Below, piece after piece: positions 28,044-37,124 of a DNA stretch of 64,000 bases. The DNA comes from Candidatus Melainabacteria bacterium. Its GTDB lineage: Bacteria; Cyanobacteriota; Vampirovibrionia; Obscuribacterales; Obscuribacteraceae. Location: assembly GCA_017307165.1 (NCBI GenBank), contig JAFKGK010000004.1, forward strand, positions 248,001 to 312,000, written 5' to 3'. Within the stretch, counting starts at the first letter, position 1, and each line of letters starts with the position of its first letter. Both the position numbers and the translations under genes were made by a program. Under the pieces are notes generated by a model. That model was given only the letters and a program-made list of their open reading frames with translations, did no database searches and was not told the DNA's origin.

Positions 28044-28347
28044 TTTGAACGAAGACATCTTGCAAACTCTCATCGGCCAGGGCATCCTCTCGGAAGCTCA
28101 GGCCGAAGTTGCACGTCGTGATAGTAAAAATATGTCGATGGATATCGAAGAAGTCCTCGTTGCCCGCAAATGGGTCAGCGAGGACGTTTTGTCAGGTCTA
28201 AAAAATCACGAGACCGAACAGAGTGATGCGAGCCGAAGCGATGGGACCAGGACCTCTGCCGCTCTTTCCGATACGCATGGCTCCAGTGATGATTATGGCT
28301 TTAATCTTTCACGCTATCGGACATGGATGCGTGAGATCCTGGACTGA
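28012..28347 (+). CDS. Small protein with GspE-N/MshEN-like helical repeat
   Basis: 111 residues from the ATG at 28012, chosen over 27958 because it overlaps khpA less (32 bases). Residues about 12-60 have the two-part pattern of type II/IV secretion ATPase N-terminal domains: ILQTLIGQGILSEAQAEVARR followed by IEEVLVARKWVSEDVLSGL. The rest is Ser/Asp-rich and ends in YRTWMREILD. In other proteins this fold binds c-di-GMP or partner proteins, but here it stands alone. Function unknown; real gene likely by spacing and codon pattern. Confidence 0.55.
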   Translation: MASASISKSRSLNEDILQTLIGQGILSEAQAEVARRDSKNMSMDIEEVLVARKWVSEDVLSGLKNHETEQSDASRSDGTRTSAALSDTHGSSDDYGFNLSRYRTWMREILD

Positions 28348-28358
28348 CAATAAGATGA

Positions 28359-28589
28359 TCAGTCCACTCCATTTTTGATACGCACAGGGATCGGCACTGG
28401 TAGGCCTTTTTGCTGACGCAATATCCAGATTTCTTCATTGAGTCCGATCGGTCTCACTCCATCTATCGAGTTTGATCTTTCCGCGATAGCCACCATGATG
28501 GCCCGCGTAACCAGCAAGATTAGAGCTAAGCCAAAAATCACTGCAAGTAAGCCCAATAAAAGCTTTTTTCTAACCGTCAATTTAGCCAC
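28359..28589 (-). CDS. Small single-pass membrane protein
   Basis: 76 residues with a GTG start at 28589. A basic N-terminus (MAKLTVRKK) precedes one hydrophobic helix (about 10-33), then about 40 soluble residues. The ribosome site AAAAGGCGA overlaps the last codons of the upstream protease gene, 5 bases away, so translation is probably coupled. No family recognised. Confidence 0.6.
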   Translation of the reverse strand: MAKLTVRKKLLLGLLAVIFGLALILLVTRAIMVAIAERSNSIDGVRPIGLNEEIWILRQQKGLPVPIPVRIKNGVD

Positions 28590-28594
28590 GTAAT

Positions 28595-29848
28595 CTATCG
28601 CCTTTTAAACATGATCAAAGAATGATCATAATCTATGGTGTACTGCCAACCTTGATAAAACTCCTGGCCCAATAGACCATGACCGGCAGACAAACCATCA
28701 GACACTGTCACCATCACATCACTCTTATCGATCGGCCCCATCGTCATCCGGCGCACAGGAAACATCACGGCATTGGAACTACCAGCAATCCCCTGCACCT
28801 TGCCCGCTCTGGCATCCTCAGGTATCGATAGCCCGATGCTCCTAACATGCGCAGGCGACAACAAGACGCTCTCCGCCCCAGTATCAAAATAAAACTGCTG
28901 CGGCCTGCCATTGATGTAAGCAGTCACCACCATTTCCTTGCCTTCTCTCACAAAAGGCACATTATTGGGGTCGCGTTTGGGATCGGCAGCCATGGCTCCC
29001 ACGCCAGCTTGTTTTTTTACAAAGACAATAGTCTTAGAGCCATAATCGATAGTGTAAGAATAATCATCAAAAAATGTCTGGCCCAAAAGCGGCATCACGC
29101 CGAGGCTTTCTTGCACCATCACGGGAAAGTTTTTGCGTTCTATCTGTCCGACCTTGATGTCTACAGCGTGGTGCCAGGTATCTTGAGCGCCACCATCACC
29201 GACACCAGCACTCTTGCCGCTAGCCTGGCCGCTCGGTCCGCGCAGACCCAGCTCCTCTAAATGATTTTTGCCCATGGCTATGACTTCGGCGCCTGTATCA
29301 AAGATCATCTTTTGCGGCCTGCCATTGACTGTCGTATCGACGACCAGGAGCGAACCATGCCGCTCAAAATACACCTTGCACTCGCGTGGTAGGGTATCCC
29401 GACTGGTATCGCGTCCTGATTGCCGCATATAGACTGTCTGGCTACTACTGCCGCTAGACCGCACCGCCACCGGCGATTGCGGCGCCGACACCGTTGTGCG
29501 TGACTGTCCGGCATAAAACTTTGGGTCCAATCCAGCCAGGGCTTGCAAGGCATACTGAGCAGCCTGCGTACCATTGTAATTGAGATAGATCTGCTTGTAG
29601 AGCGCCTTTGCCCCTTCAAAATTTTTAGCATATTGCAAGGACAAGGCCTGATAGTACAGAGTATCGGCGTCCTTGGTCAGAGCAAATGACTTGCCAAAAA
29701 GCGCTGCTGCTTGAGGATACGATTTTTTCTTAAAGAGAGCCATCGCCTGTTCTTTGGTATCGAGGGCATGAGCTGATAGCGGCACCACCAGCCCAAACTG
29801 GGTCACAGACAAACAGCCGGCCAGCAATATCTTGGCGATTTTTATCAC
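28595..29848 (-). CDS. Exported TPR protein with two retropepsin-like aspartyl protease domains
   Basis: 417 residues. A signal peptide (1 to about 29) is followed by TPR-like helices (about 30-112) and a Ser/Gln linker. Two homologous aspartyl-protease domains come next: one with NGRPQKMIFDTGAEV (Asp184), ending LLGQTFFDDYSYTIDY, and one with NGRPQQFYFDTGAES (Asp322), ending LLGQEFYQGWQYTIDY. Retropepsins normally need two subunits to supply two Asp-Thr-Gly motifs; here both are on one chain, so the protein could be active as a monomer. It shares an ATGA overlap with the glycosyltransferase gene upstream. Target unknown. Confidence 0.85.
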   Translation of the reverse strand: MIKIAKILLAGCLSVTQFGLVVPLSAHALDTKEQAMALFKKKSYPQAAALFGKSFALTKDADTLYYQALSLQYAKNFEGAKALYKQIYLNYNGTQAAQYALQALAGLDPKFYAGQSRTTVSAPQSPVAVRSSGSSSQTVYMRQSGRDTSRDTLPRECKVYFERHGSLLVVDTTVNGRPQKMIFDTGAEVIAMGKNHLEELGLRGPSGQASGKSAGVGDGGAQDTWHHAVDIKVGQIERKNFPVMVQESLGVMPLLGQTFFDDYSYTIDYGSKTIVFVKKQAGVGAMAADPKRDPNNVPFVREGKEMVVTAYINGRPQQFYFDTGAESVLLSPAHVRSIGLSIPEDARAGKVQGIAGSSNAVMFPVRRMTMGPIDKSDVMVTVSDGLSAGHGLLGQEFYQGWQYTIDYDHSLIMFKRR

Positions 29849-30633
29849 ACTGTCTTTCCTTTGGCTAATTGCTTGAGATAATAGACTTTCTTTCTCACAT
29901 AATCACTATATATGGTGGCAAGCGCAAAACCCAGGCCTCCATCGAGCACACCACCGCGGCCAAAATAGCGATAAAAAAAGGTCCAGAGCGGATGCACATA
30001 ATAATTGAAAGGATTGAGCCTGCTCTCGTAGCCAGGACTCTTAAAATACTCCTGCGCCGACAATCGGGCATACTTGTCCATCGCTGCATTAAACTCAGAC
30101 ACCGAGCGGTAGGCATAGTGCAGCATCGGGTGCTGCAGGGTCTTTACCACACTGGTCGGACTGGCCATCTTGATCGCCTCATGCACCATGCGTTGGCCAA
30201 AACGACCAGCCCCTCGTCTGATCAGCCTCAACTGCGCATCCGGATAAAAACCGCCATGCCTCACAGGCTGATCGCCAATATACAAAATGCGCGGGATCCG
30301 GTAACCATCGCAATCTTGACTTGCAAGCCCAGACTTGAGCGCTGCTATCTCCGCGCGTAGGGGGTCGGAGAGCACTTCATCGGCATCCAGACTGAGTATC
30401 CAATCACACTTGGCCTGGTCCAGAGCAAAGTTTTTTTGCGCAGCAAAACCGAGCCAGTCCTGATGTATGACCCTGGCACCTGCTGACTCGGCAAGAGAGC
30501 AAGTCTTGTCAGTAGAGCCAGAGTCAACGACGATCATTTCGTCCACCAGATCTTTTGCAGCCGCCAGCACGCGAGCGATATTGCGCTCTTCGTCCTGAGC
30601 GATAATCACAAGAGAAATAGTAGGGGCTGACAT
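29845..30633 (-). CDS. Family 2 glycosyltransferase (WaaE/KdtX-like)
   Basis: 262 residues with the GT-A fold signature: SLVIIAQDEERNIARVL at the N-terminus, VVDSGSTDKT, and the metal-binding LSLDADEVL. The QDWLGFAAQKNFAL segment is typical of the lipopolysaccharide-core glucosyltransferase WaaE/KdtX group. It would transfer a sugar to a cell-envelope glycan or lipid. It sits between an acyl-CoA dehydrogenase gene (11 bases) and the protease gene (4-base overlap). Confidence 0.85.
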   Translation of the reverse strand: MSAPTISLVIIAQDEERNIARVLAAAKDLVDEMIVVDSGSTDKTCSLAESAGARVIHQDWLGFAAQKNFALDQAKCDWILSLDADEVLSDPLRAEIAALKSGLASQDCDGYRIPRILYIGDQPVRHGGFYPDAQLRLIRRGAGRFGQRMVHEAIKMASPTSVVKTLQHPMLHYAYRSVSEFNAAMDKYARLSAQEYFKSPGYESRLNPFNYYVHPLWTFFYRYFGRGGVLDGGLGFALATIYSDYVRKKVYYLKQLAKGKTV

Positions 30634-30644
30634 TGAGATCTCGC

Positions 30645-31820
30645 TTAGACGCCGAGCTCGTCTTTGAGGATGACTTTTTGGATTTCGGATGTGCCTTCAA
30701 AGATCTCGGTCAGTTTGGAGTCACGATAGATGCGCTCCACGGGCGAGTCCGGGCTCGCGCCCAGCATACCAAAGATCTGTACTGCTTCGGAGCTATGAAA
30801 GCGTGCGACCCTCGAGGCAAAGAGCTTGGCCATCGCGGCAAACTTGCGAAAATCTTCAGGTGCTCCAGCCAGGCTCCATGCAGCCCGATAAGTCAAAAGT
30901 CGCGCAGCGGTAGACTCTGTCGAGAGATCGGCGATCTTCCACTGTATCCCTTGAAACTTGGCGATATTAGCGCCGCCTTCTTGAGCAGTACCACCGACAA
31001 AGCGACCCTTGGCATAATCAGCAGAAACACCCAGTGCGGCTTCGGCTAGGCCCACAGCAGCCGCTGCAACAATGGTCTTGGAGATGCTAAACAAATGATC
31101 GACAGCATCCTCAGCGGCCTTACCACGCAGTACTACGTTTTCGGCAGGTATTTCGGCATGTACAAACTCGATGTCATTGCATGAAGCAGCCTTGAGACCC
31201 ATCTTGGCTTTATTGGCGCCACGCTTGATCGCCGGCACATCGGCCTGCGAGTCTACGACAGCCAGAACGAGCTCATTGGTCTCGGCATCCTTAGCGAGCA
31301 CTGCCAACAAGGCCGACTCAGTACCATTCACGACCCAAGATTTTTTGCCCTGGATAATGAGCTTGTTGCCGGAGGCTGATTTAATGGCTGTTTCGACAGC
31401 CTTGTAATCCGATCCTGCTCTTTCTTCGCCAAATGCTTGCGCCCCTACCATTTCTCCCTTGACCAAATGAGGCAGATAACGCGACTTGAGCGAATCGGAG
31501 CCGTACTGGTCGAGCAGATGCAAGACCTGGTAATGGCTGGCCATCGCCAGGCCCAATCCAGCGCAGCCCTTAGCGATCTGCTCGACAATCAGGATCAGAT
31601 CGACAAAGTCGCGCCCAGTGCCACCCATATCTTTGCCGACTGTATGACCGAGATGACCGGCGGCAGCCAAACGTGCCAGAGCGTCCGTAGGACCAAATCG
31701 CGGAGTCTTGCTGGCCTCGTCCGAATCCAGCTCGCGAGCGACAGGATGGATCTCTTTATCGACAAATACCTTGATCTCTTGCTGGAGAGCCGTTTGCTCG
31801 GTGCTTAAGAAGGTGTTCAC
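30645..31820 (-). CDS. Acyl-CoA dehydrogenase
   Basis: 391 residues, standard length. The flavin/substrate region AQAFGEERAGSDYKAVET and the C-terminal RIYRDSKLTEIFEGTSEIQK, where the Glu of EGT is the usual catalytic base, are both present. It oxidises an acyl-CoA to the enoyl-CoA with FAD and passes electrons to ETF. The start is GTG at 31820 with GGAGG four bases upstream. Chain-length specificity is not readable. First gene of a probable four-gene operon running left. Confidence 0.92.
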   Translation of the reverse strand: MNTFLSTEQTALQQEIKVFVDKEIHPVARELDSDEASKTPRFGPTDALARLAAAGHLGHTVGKDMGGTGRDFVDLILIVEQIAKGCAGLGLAMASHYQVLHLLDQYGSDSLKSRYLPHLVKGEMVGAQAFGEERAGSDYKAVETAIKSASGNKLIIQGKKSWVVNGTESALLAVLAKDAETNELVLAVVDSQADVPAIKRGANKAKMGLKAASCNDIEFVHAEIPAENVVLRGKAAEDAVDHLFSISKTIVAAAAVGLAEAALGVSADYAKGRFVGGTAQEGGANIAKFQGIQWKIADLSTESTAARLLTYRAAWSLAGAPEDFRKFAAMAKLFASRVARFHSSEAVQIFGMLGASPDSPVERIYRDSKLTEIFEGTSEIQKVILKDELGV

Positions 31821-31922
31821 GGAACCTCCGGGGGAAATAAATTGGCTTTAAAATTGGTTGGTCTTGTAATAATAAATCGCTCAGGCAGCGTGCCGGGCGT
31901 TCTTAATCTTATTGGAGCAGTT

Positions 31923-33851
31923 ATGGGTCTACTTGGAAAGTTGTTCAAAAAAGCCTCAGGCCTGCTCATGGACAAACCCAAGGTCGAGGTCGATTATTTT
32001 GGTCTCGAGCACTTTTTGCTTTACCACGGCTTGATGGGCAATTCGCCCGAAAACCGCCGCGAGTTCAAAGATGTGCGGGCCGATATCATCTCCGCCATCA
32101 GCCGCAAAAACTCAGCCAATCTCTGCGCCAATCTCAAACTCGAGCCCTTGCGCTGGGAAGAAAAACTGCAACGCATCTTTGACGAAGCCATAGACATCAG
32201 CGGCAAGGATCTTGTCTATGCCACGCTCTTGCCGGCACGGACCAACGAACTGGACGAGTCTGGCTATGTCCCGCTCGCCCATCAGGATTGGCAGGTCAAG
32301 GCAAATGCAGCAGGCATCATCGCCCACCTCAGGCCGCCTGGAGCCGAGGAGGCTCTGATTGCCGCGCTTGATGCCACTGCTGACGATACCGCCCCCTCAT
32401 TTCTCCACATCTCTCGCGCCTGCGGCACCTTTTATACACCGGCCATGATCGAGGCCCTGAGCAAACAACTACAGCATACCGAACCCTGGACCCGGGTCGA
32501 TGCCGCTGCCGCACTATCTCGTTTTGAGATCGACGAGTCCTTCGCCGCAGTACAAAAGGCCTTTGCCTACCACCATGATTTTCTCGATTATGCAGCAATG
32601 GCAGCAGCGCGCAACAATTACAGTCCACGCGACTTGCTCAAATCGGCACAAACAACACACCGAGAGCTGGGCGCACAGATCTTGCTTAACATAGTGGAGG
32701 CCAGCAAGGATACCTTTGCAGGCTATCCCGATCTCGTACTGGAGACAGGCATCTACCAATGCCTACGGCCTCTTACTCGAGCACTCGCCGATAGCGGGAA
32801 TGAGCCTCGAGCTGTCGTGTACCGCGCATTGATGAGCCTCTGTGAGTGGTGCGCCACCAATCAGCAATACCTGGACGATTGTGTCGTCGACCCACCAGCA
32901 CCAGAGCATTTGGACGCAGCTCTAGCGCTGTTGAGAGACAAGCGTGCGGCAATGATCGCAGGCCTCAAAAGCATGCTGCCCGAGGTCGTAGCCCAACAAC
33001 GCGCCACCACATCCGATGGCAGCGCCAGGATGATCTCAAACGATCAACGTCATGCTGTGTTATTGGCAGGAGCACTTGCCGAGCCGACCTTTGTCGATCA
33101 TCTCATCGAGATCATCGATATGAGCGCCTCAGACCAGGAGGCATCGCTTTTATTTGAGGCCGTACAGAGCCTGGGGCAAATCGCCGCGGACAAAGAGTTT
33201 GCCGCGCAAAATCCTGACTTTCTCCATGCACCATCAGCACGTTTGATTGCTTTGTCTCATCGACTCGTCGATCCGGCTATGCGCAGCAAGCTACCGCAAC
33301 AAGCGAGCCCCATCACCGAAAAAAATCCTTACGCAGCCAAAGTCTACTGGCAAATCCTGCAGACCCTCGGCCATTTCCCCACTAAAGACGCCCTCAATAT
33401 GCTCGTCCTGGCCTGCCAGGATACGGCCTCCGATAAAAGAGAAGCAGCGCTGGCCTCGGCTATCGCACTGTACGAGAGGACTCGCGGCGAAATGGCCGGC
33501 TCGCAGGAGGTGCGCAAGGCTATCGAGGACGGACTCGCCGATCCCAGCAACCAGGTAAAATTGCAAGCCATCGCTGGTGCCGGCCGCATCGGTGGCCCCG
33601 AATGCCCATATGTGGCCCCTCTTGGCAAACTGATCTTTGCTCAAGAAGTCTCCATCAGCAAGGCTGCCTTTACTGCATTGGGGCAGCTCAGTCAAAGCGG
33701 CAACAAGACCCAGGTCGTGCAGATCCTGACCGAGGCCCGCAAGAACATCCATCTACAGACCAAGATCGCGCGCATCGACGAGATCCTGGGTGTGCTAGAT
33801 TTAGGCGCGTCTGCGCAAAACAAAACAGGAGATCCTGGCGATCATGGATGA
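31923..33851 (+). CDS. HEAT-repeat protein
   Basis: 642 residues from the ATG at 31923, chosen because GGAG lies 5 bases before it; an in-frame TTG at 31842 is the alternative and would add a hydrophobic leader. The sequence is a chain of HEAT/PBS-lyase-like helical pairs, such as DWQVKANAAGIIAHLRPPGAEEALIAAL, DPSNQVKLQAIAGAGRIGGPE and VSISKAAFTALGQLSQSG. Such proteins are binding scaffolds. The next gene overlaps it by 8 bases and encodes a membrane protein, which may anchor it. Confidence 0.7.
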   Translation: MGLLGKLFKKASGLLMDKPKVEVDYFGLEHFLLYHGLMGNSPENRREFKDVRADIISAISRKNSANLCANLKLEPLRWEEKLQRIFDEAIDISGKDLVYATLLPARTNELDESGYVPLAHQDWQVKANAAGIIAHLRPPGAEEALIAALDATADDTAPSFLHISRACGTFYTPAMIEALSKQLQHTEPWTRVDAAAALSRFEIDESFAAVQKAFAYHHDFLDYAAMAAARNNYSPRDLLKSAQTTHRELGAQILLNIVEASKDTFAGYPDLVLETGIYQCLRPLTRALADSGNEPRAVVYRALMSLCEWCATNQQYLDDCVVDPPAPEHLDAALALLRDKRAAMIAGLKSMLPEVVAQQRATTSDGSARMISNDQRHAVLLAGALAEPTFVDHLIEIIDMSASDQEASLLFEAVQSLGQIAADKEFAAQNPDFLHAPSARLIALSHRLVDPAMRSKLPQQASPITEKNPYAAKVYWQILQTLGHFPTKDALNMLVLACQDTASDKREAALASAIALYERTRGEMAGSQEVRKAIEDGLADPSNQVKLQAIAGAGRIGGPECPYVAPLGKLIFAQEVSISKAAFTALGQLSQSGNKTQVVQILTEARKNIHLQTKIARIDEILGVLDLGASAQNKTGDPGDHG

Positions 33852-34281
33852 CCAAACCGCCGATCGCATGCTCAAAGAGATCGACGAGGCTGGGACAAGG
33901 TCCCGCTCTCAGACTTACAAGCATCCCATGGTCATCGACCTGCTCTTGGCCCTCGGACTCTTGTTTGCGATGGGTGGACTGACTGTGAGCTTCGTGCGCT
34001 CATACATCACGCATTCGGCCAATGCCTCGATCATCCAGGGCAATTACAAGGCAGCCATAGGCATCTTGCGCAGCTCTCCCATCCCTGAGATACTGGGCGG
34101 CATAGGCTCAGATGAAGGCGATGATCTGCTCAACAAGGCGCTCTACCTAGATGCCCTCGAAAAACTGGACGCCAACGCCGAGGATCCAACGGCCCTGCAA
34201 GAGCTCACAAAAATCTCGCCCCATTCACGCTTTTATGACTCTGCCCAGACCTTGATCAAGCAGACCCAAGAGCGCAAATAG
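33844..34281 (+). CDS. Single-pass membrane protein coupled to the HEAT-repeat gene
   Basis: 145 residues: a charged N-terminus, one hydrophobic helix (about 28-52, MVIDLLLALGLLFAMGGLTV), then a helical soluble part (SIIQGNYKAAIGILRSS and on) that resembles one or two TPR-like pairs. It overlaps the HEAT gene by 8 bases and is convergent with gcvH at 7 bases. Function unknown. Confidence 0.65.
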   Translation: MDDQTADRMLKEIDEAGTRSRSQTYKHPMVIDLLLALGLLFAMGGLTVSFVRSYITHSANASIIQGNYKAAIGILRSSPIPEILGGIGSDEGDDLLNKALYLDALEKLDANAEDPTALQELTKISPHSRFYDSAQTLIKQTQERK

Positions 34282-34288
34282 CTAAAGA

Positions 34289-34672
34289 TTATTCGGCAAT
34301 AAACTTTTTGTATTGCTCGGCATCCATAGCCGAGTCGAGCTCTTTGGCATCGGCCATCTTGACCTTGAGCATCCAACCTTTGTTGTAGCAGTCAGCATTG
34401 ACGAGCTCGGGCTCGCTATTGAGCTCTTCGTTGACGGCGATGACTTCGCCTGAGAGAGGCATAAACAAGTCGGATACCGATTTGACCGACTCGATGACAC
34501 CAAACTTTTGCTCGTTTTTGAAATTCGCGCCGACTTTGGGCAACTCGACAAAGGTCACATCGCCCAACTGATCTGCCGCAAAGGCAGTGATGCCGATCAC
34601 GGCAACGTCACCTTCGACGCGCACGTATTCGTGAGATTTGACGTATTTGAGTCCATCGGGATGACTGAGCAA
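34289..34672 (-). CDS. gcvH: Glycine cleavage system H protein
   Basis: 127 residues, full length. The lipoyl lysine is Lys64 in ESVKSVSD, with the flanking GVIESVK and LVNADCYNKGWM features of GcvH. It carries the aminomethyl group between the P, T and L proteins. The start is TTG at 34672, decided by AGGAGA about 8 bases upstream. Third gene after gcvT and an unknown gene; gcvP is not in the window. Confidence 0.95.
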   Translation of the reverse strand: MLSHPDGLKYVKSHEYVRVEGDVAVIGITAFAADQLGDVTFVELPKVGANFKNEQKFGVIESVKSVSDLFMPLSGEVIAVNEELNSEPELVNADCYNKGWMLKVKMADAKELDSAMDAEQYKKFIAE

Positions 34673-34753
34673 GGTATTTCTCCTAAAAATAACTGGTTGC
34701 GACCCAGAGAGCCGCTCATCAAACTTTACCGGAAATCCTAAAAAAAATCGAGA

Positions 34754-35206
34754 TCAGGAACCCAGGCGCTCGTCTATGAGGCGATTGCAAGCGGCGATAA
34801 AGTCATCGGCATCCTTAGGATCGCCACCCATGACGACATAGCTCCATTCGAGCTCGGTTTTTTGGGGTTCGAGCTTGTGCAAAAGCATATTCATCAAGAT
34901 GTCGATCTTTTCGCTGCCAGTGCCAGATGCGGGCTTGCCGTATACGCGCGCCTGGATGCGTCCCTCATTTGACTTGTCATAGGTAAGTCGCCAGCGACAG
35001 CCGTCGATGGCTTGCTTGCCAAACACATCTTGCATCACGGCATAGCAGGCATCATATGGATGGAGAAATATCCGGGGCGGTGGAATGCGGTTGAGGCGAT
35101 TGCCACCATCAAAGCCACCGATGACGCGCTTGATAAAGACCATGCCGGTCATCAAGATCAGCACGGCGAGCACTATAGCGACTATAAAAAAATTGGGATC
35201 GGTCAC
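34754..35206 (-). CDS. Membrane-anchored protein between gcvT and gcvH
   Basis: 150 residues. One N-terminal hydrophobic helix (about 6-25, FFIVAIVLAVLILMTGMVFI) precedes a soluble domain with IFLHPYDACYAVMQDVFGKQAIDGCRWRLTYDK and a C-terminal helix. No family recognised. The gene starts 10 bases after the gcvT stop and ends 81 bases before gcvH, so it is probably in the same transcript. A link to glycine cleavage is suggested only by position. Confidence 0.6.
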   Translation of the reverse strand: MTDPNFFIVAIVLAVLILMTGMVFIKRVIGGFDGGNRLNRIPPPRIFLHPYDACYAVMQDVFGKQAIDGCRWRLTYDKSNEGRIQARVYGKPASGTGSEKIDILMNMLLHKLEPQKTELEWSYVVMGGDPKDADDFIAACNRLIDERLGS

Positions 35207-35216
35207 GGTGCTTTGG

Positions 35217-36332
35217 CTATTTTTTGCTGGCTTTGTACCAGGGTCTCGACACTACTTGAGCTTTTACTTTATTGTCGCGGATGGCGATGGCCAACTCGGT
35301 GCCAACCTTGGCCGAGGCCTTGTCGACCAGAGCAAAGGCGATGGGATAACCGACGTAGACTCCAGGCGCTCCTGAGGTAACGACGCCGACTTGCTTGTCT
35401 CCGTCAAATACTGCATAACCCTGGCGAGGAGCTGCCTTGCCTTCGCCCTTGAGGCAGACCATTTTGCGTTGGACCTGACCGGCTTTTTGCTCGGCAAGGG
35501 GCTTTTGCCCGATAAAATCGCCTTTTTCGGGTTTGACGCTCCAGCCTAGACCCGACTCGATCGGACTGATATCAGCATCCAGCTCGTGGCCATAGAGGGG
35601 CAAACCGGCCTCCAGGCGCAGAGTGTCGCGAGCGCCTAGGCCACAGGCCTCGACCCCATACTCGGCCCCATCCTGCAAAAGGCGCCCCCAGAGCCAGGCG
35701 GCCTTTTCGTTAGGGACAAAGATCTCAAAACCGTCTTCGCCGGTATAACCAGTGCGACCAAAACTAAAGGCGACACCATCCACAGTGGCACGACCATAGC
35801 CAAAAAATGGGATTTGTTTGATACTGTCGCCGGCGATTTTGGCGAGTATAGTCTCAGCATTTGGACCTTGCAAGGCGATCAGAGAGGTCTTGTCTGAAAT
35901 ATCGGTGAGGGTGCAATCGTATGCGCCCTTGTTTTTTTGGAGCCATGCCCAATCTTTTTCGATGTTGGAGGCATTGACCACGAGGAGAAAATCGTTTTCT
36001 GCTTTGCGTTTGTAGACGATCAGATCATCGACGGTGCCGCCATCCTCGTAGCAGAGCTGGCTATATAGCGCACAATCGCCCGCCTCGAGCTTATTGAGAT
36101 CGTTGGCGATGACGTGCTGGATAAAATCAAATGCTTGCGGTCCCTGCACGATAAACTCACCCATGTGCGAGACGTCAAAGATGCCGGCCTTTTGGCGAGT
36201 GGCCATGTGCTCGGCAATGATTGATTTATATTGGACCGGCATGTTCCAGCCTGCAAAGTCGACCATCTTGGCGCCAAGCTCGCGGTGACAGGCAGCGAGA
36301 GGGGTTTCTTTTAATGTCGTGGTGCTGGTCAT
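35217..36332 (-). CDS. gcvT: Aminomethyltransferase, glycine cleavage T protein
   Basis: 371 residues, normal length. Clear features are FDVSHMGEF near residue 54, the folate-binding GRTGYTGEDGFEIFV and the C-terminal GVVTSGAPGVYVGYPIAFALV. It moves the methylene group from the H protein to tetrahydrofolate, releasing ammonia. The ribosome site GAGG lies 5 bases before the ATG. No glycine riboswitch is visible in the 85 bases upstream. Confidence 0.95.
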   Translation of the reverse strand: MTSTTTLKETPLAACHRELGAKMVDFAGWNMPVQYKSIIAEHMATRQKAGIFDVSHMGEFIVQGPQAFDFIQHVIANDLNKLEAGDCALYSQLCYEDGGTVDDLIVYKRKAENDFLLVVNASNIEKDWAWLQKNKGAYDCTLTDISDKTSLIALQGPNAETILAKIAGDSIKQIPFFGYGRATVDGVAFSFGRTGYTGEDGFEIFVPNEKAAWLWGRLLQDGAEYGVEACGLGARDTLRLEAGLPLYGHELDADISPIESGLGWSVKPEKGDFIGQKPLAEQKAGQVQRKMVCLKGEGKAAPRQGYAVFDGDKQVGVVTSGAPGVYVGYPIAFALVDKASAKVGTELAIAIRDNKVKAQVVSRPWYKASKK

Positions 36333-36417
36333 GTCAACCTCAATGCGGGGCCATTTCTAGGCTACTTAAGATAGCATGATATAAAATGGCGTTACTTACC
36401 GCGCCAACAAAATCATA

Positions 36418-37089
36418 ATGCCTCAAAACCAAACTATAAAAGTCTTGCTCGTCGAAGACAACGAATTGATGCGACATGGCTTGCGCGCCGTACTCGAAGG
36501 CACTAACGAGTTTGCTGTCATTGGCGAGGCGGAGGACGGAGCCACGGCTGTACAAATGGTGCAGGCGCTCAAGCCAGACGTGATCGTCATGGATATTGGA
36601 CTGCCAATCCTCAATGGTATAGATGCGACCAAGCAAATCAAGGGTCTAAAGCCTGACGTCAATATAGTAATGCTGACCAGCCACGAAAACGACAATGAGA
36701 TCTTTGCGGCCCTGTCCGCGGGTGCCGCTGGCTATTGTCTAAAAGACTGCGCTTCAGAGCGCATCAAGACGGCTTTGCTATCGGTTTCTCAAGGTGCTGC
36801 TTGGATTGATCCCCGCATTGCCGGAAAGGTTCTCAAGGTATTTGAAAACCCATCGTCTCCAGGGCCCAATCAAAATACTTCCCCACCTGTATCCAATGAT
36901 CTGCTCTCCACCCGCGAAAAAGAAGTGTTGCGATTGATGGTCGATGGCGCCAGCAACAAAGAAATCAGCGATAAGCTCATAATCAGTATTTCGACCGTGC
37001 GCACTCATGTAGAGCACATCCTCGAAAAACTCGCCGTTTCAGGCCGTACACAGGCAGCTGTCAAGGCCATGAAAGAAGGCCTGATCTAG
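36418..37089 (+). CDS. NarL/FixJ-type response regulator
   Basis: 223 residues. The receiver domain has phosphoacceptor Asp59 in VIVMDIGLPILNG. A Pro/Asn-rich linker leads to a LuxR-type helix-turn-helix: STREKEVLRLMVDGASNKEISDKL and ISTVRTHVEHILEKL. A transcription factor controlled by a histidine kinase that is not adjacent; the receiver-kinase at 38.4 kb is the nearest kinase, but pairing is unproven. A TATAAA-type -10 lies about 33 bases upstream of the ATG. Confidence 0.9.
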   Translation: MPQNQTIKVLLVEDNELMRHGLRAVLEGTNEFAVIGEAEDGATAVQMVQALKPDVIVMDIGLPILNGIDATKQIKGLKPDVNIVMLTSHENDNEIFAALSAGAAGYCLKDCASERIKTALLSVSQGAAWIDPRIAGKVLKVFENPSSPGPNQNTSPPVSNDLLSTREKEVLRLMVDGASNKEISDKLIISISTVRTHVEHILEKLAVSGRTQAAVKAMKEGLI

Positions 37090-37124
37090 TTTTAGAAAGT
37101 CAGATTTCAAATAGAGGCATATAA

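Noticed and set aside
36333-36417. Glycine riboswitch for the gcv genes
   Set aside because: Only 85 bases separate gcvT from the divergent gene, too short for the aptamer, and no matching core was seen.
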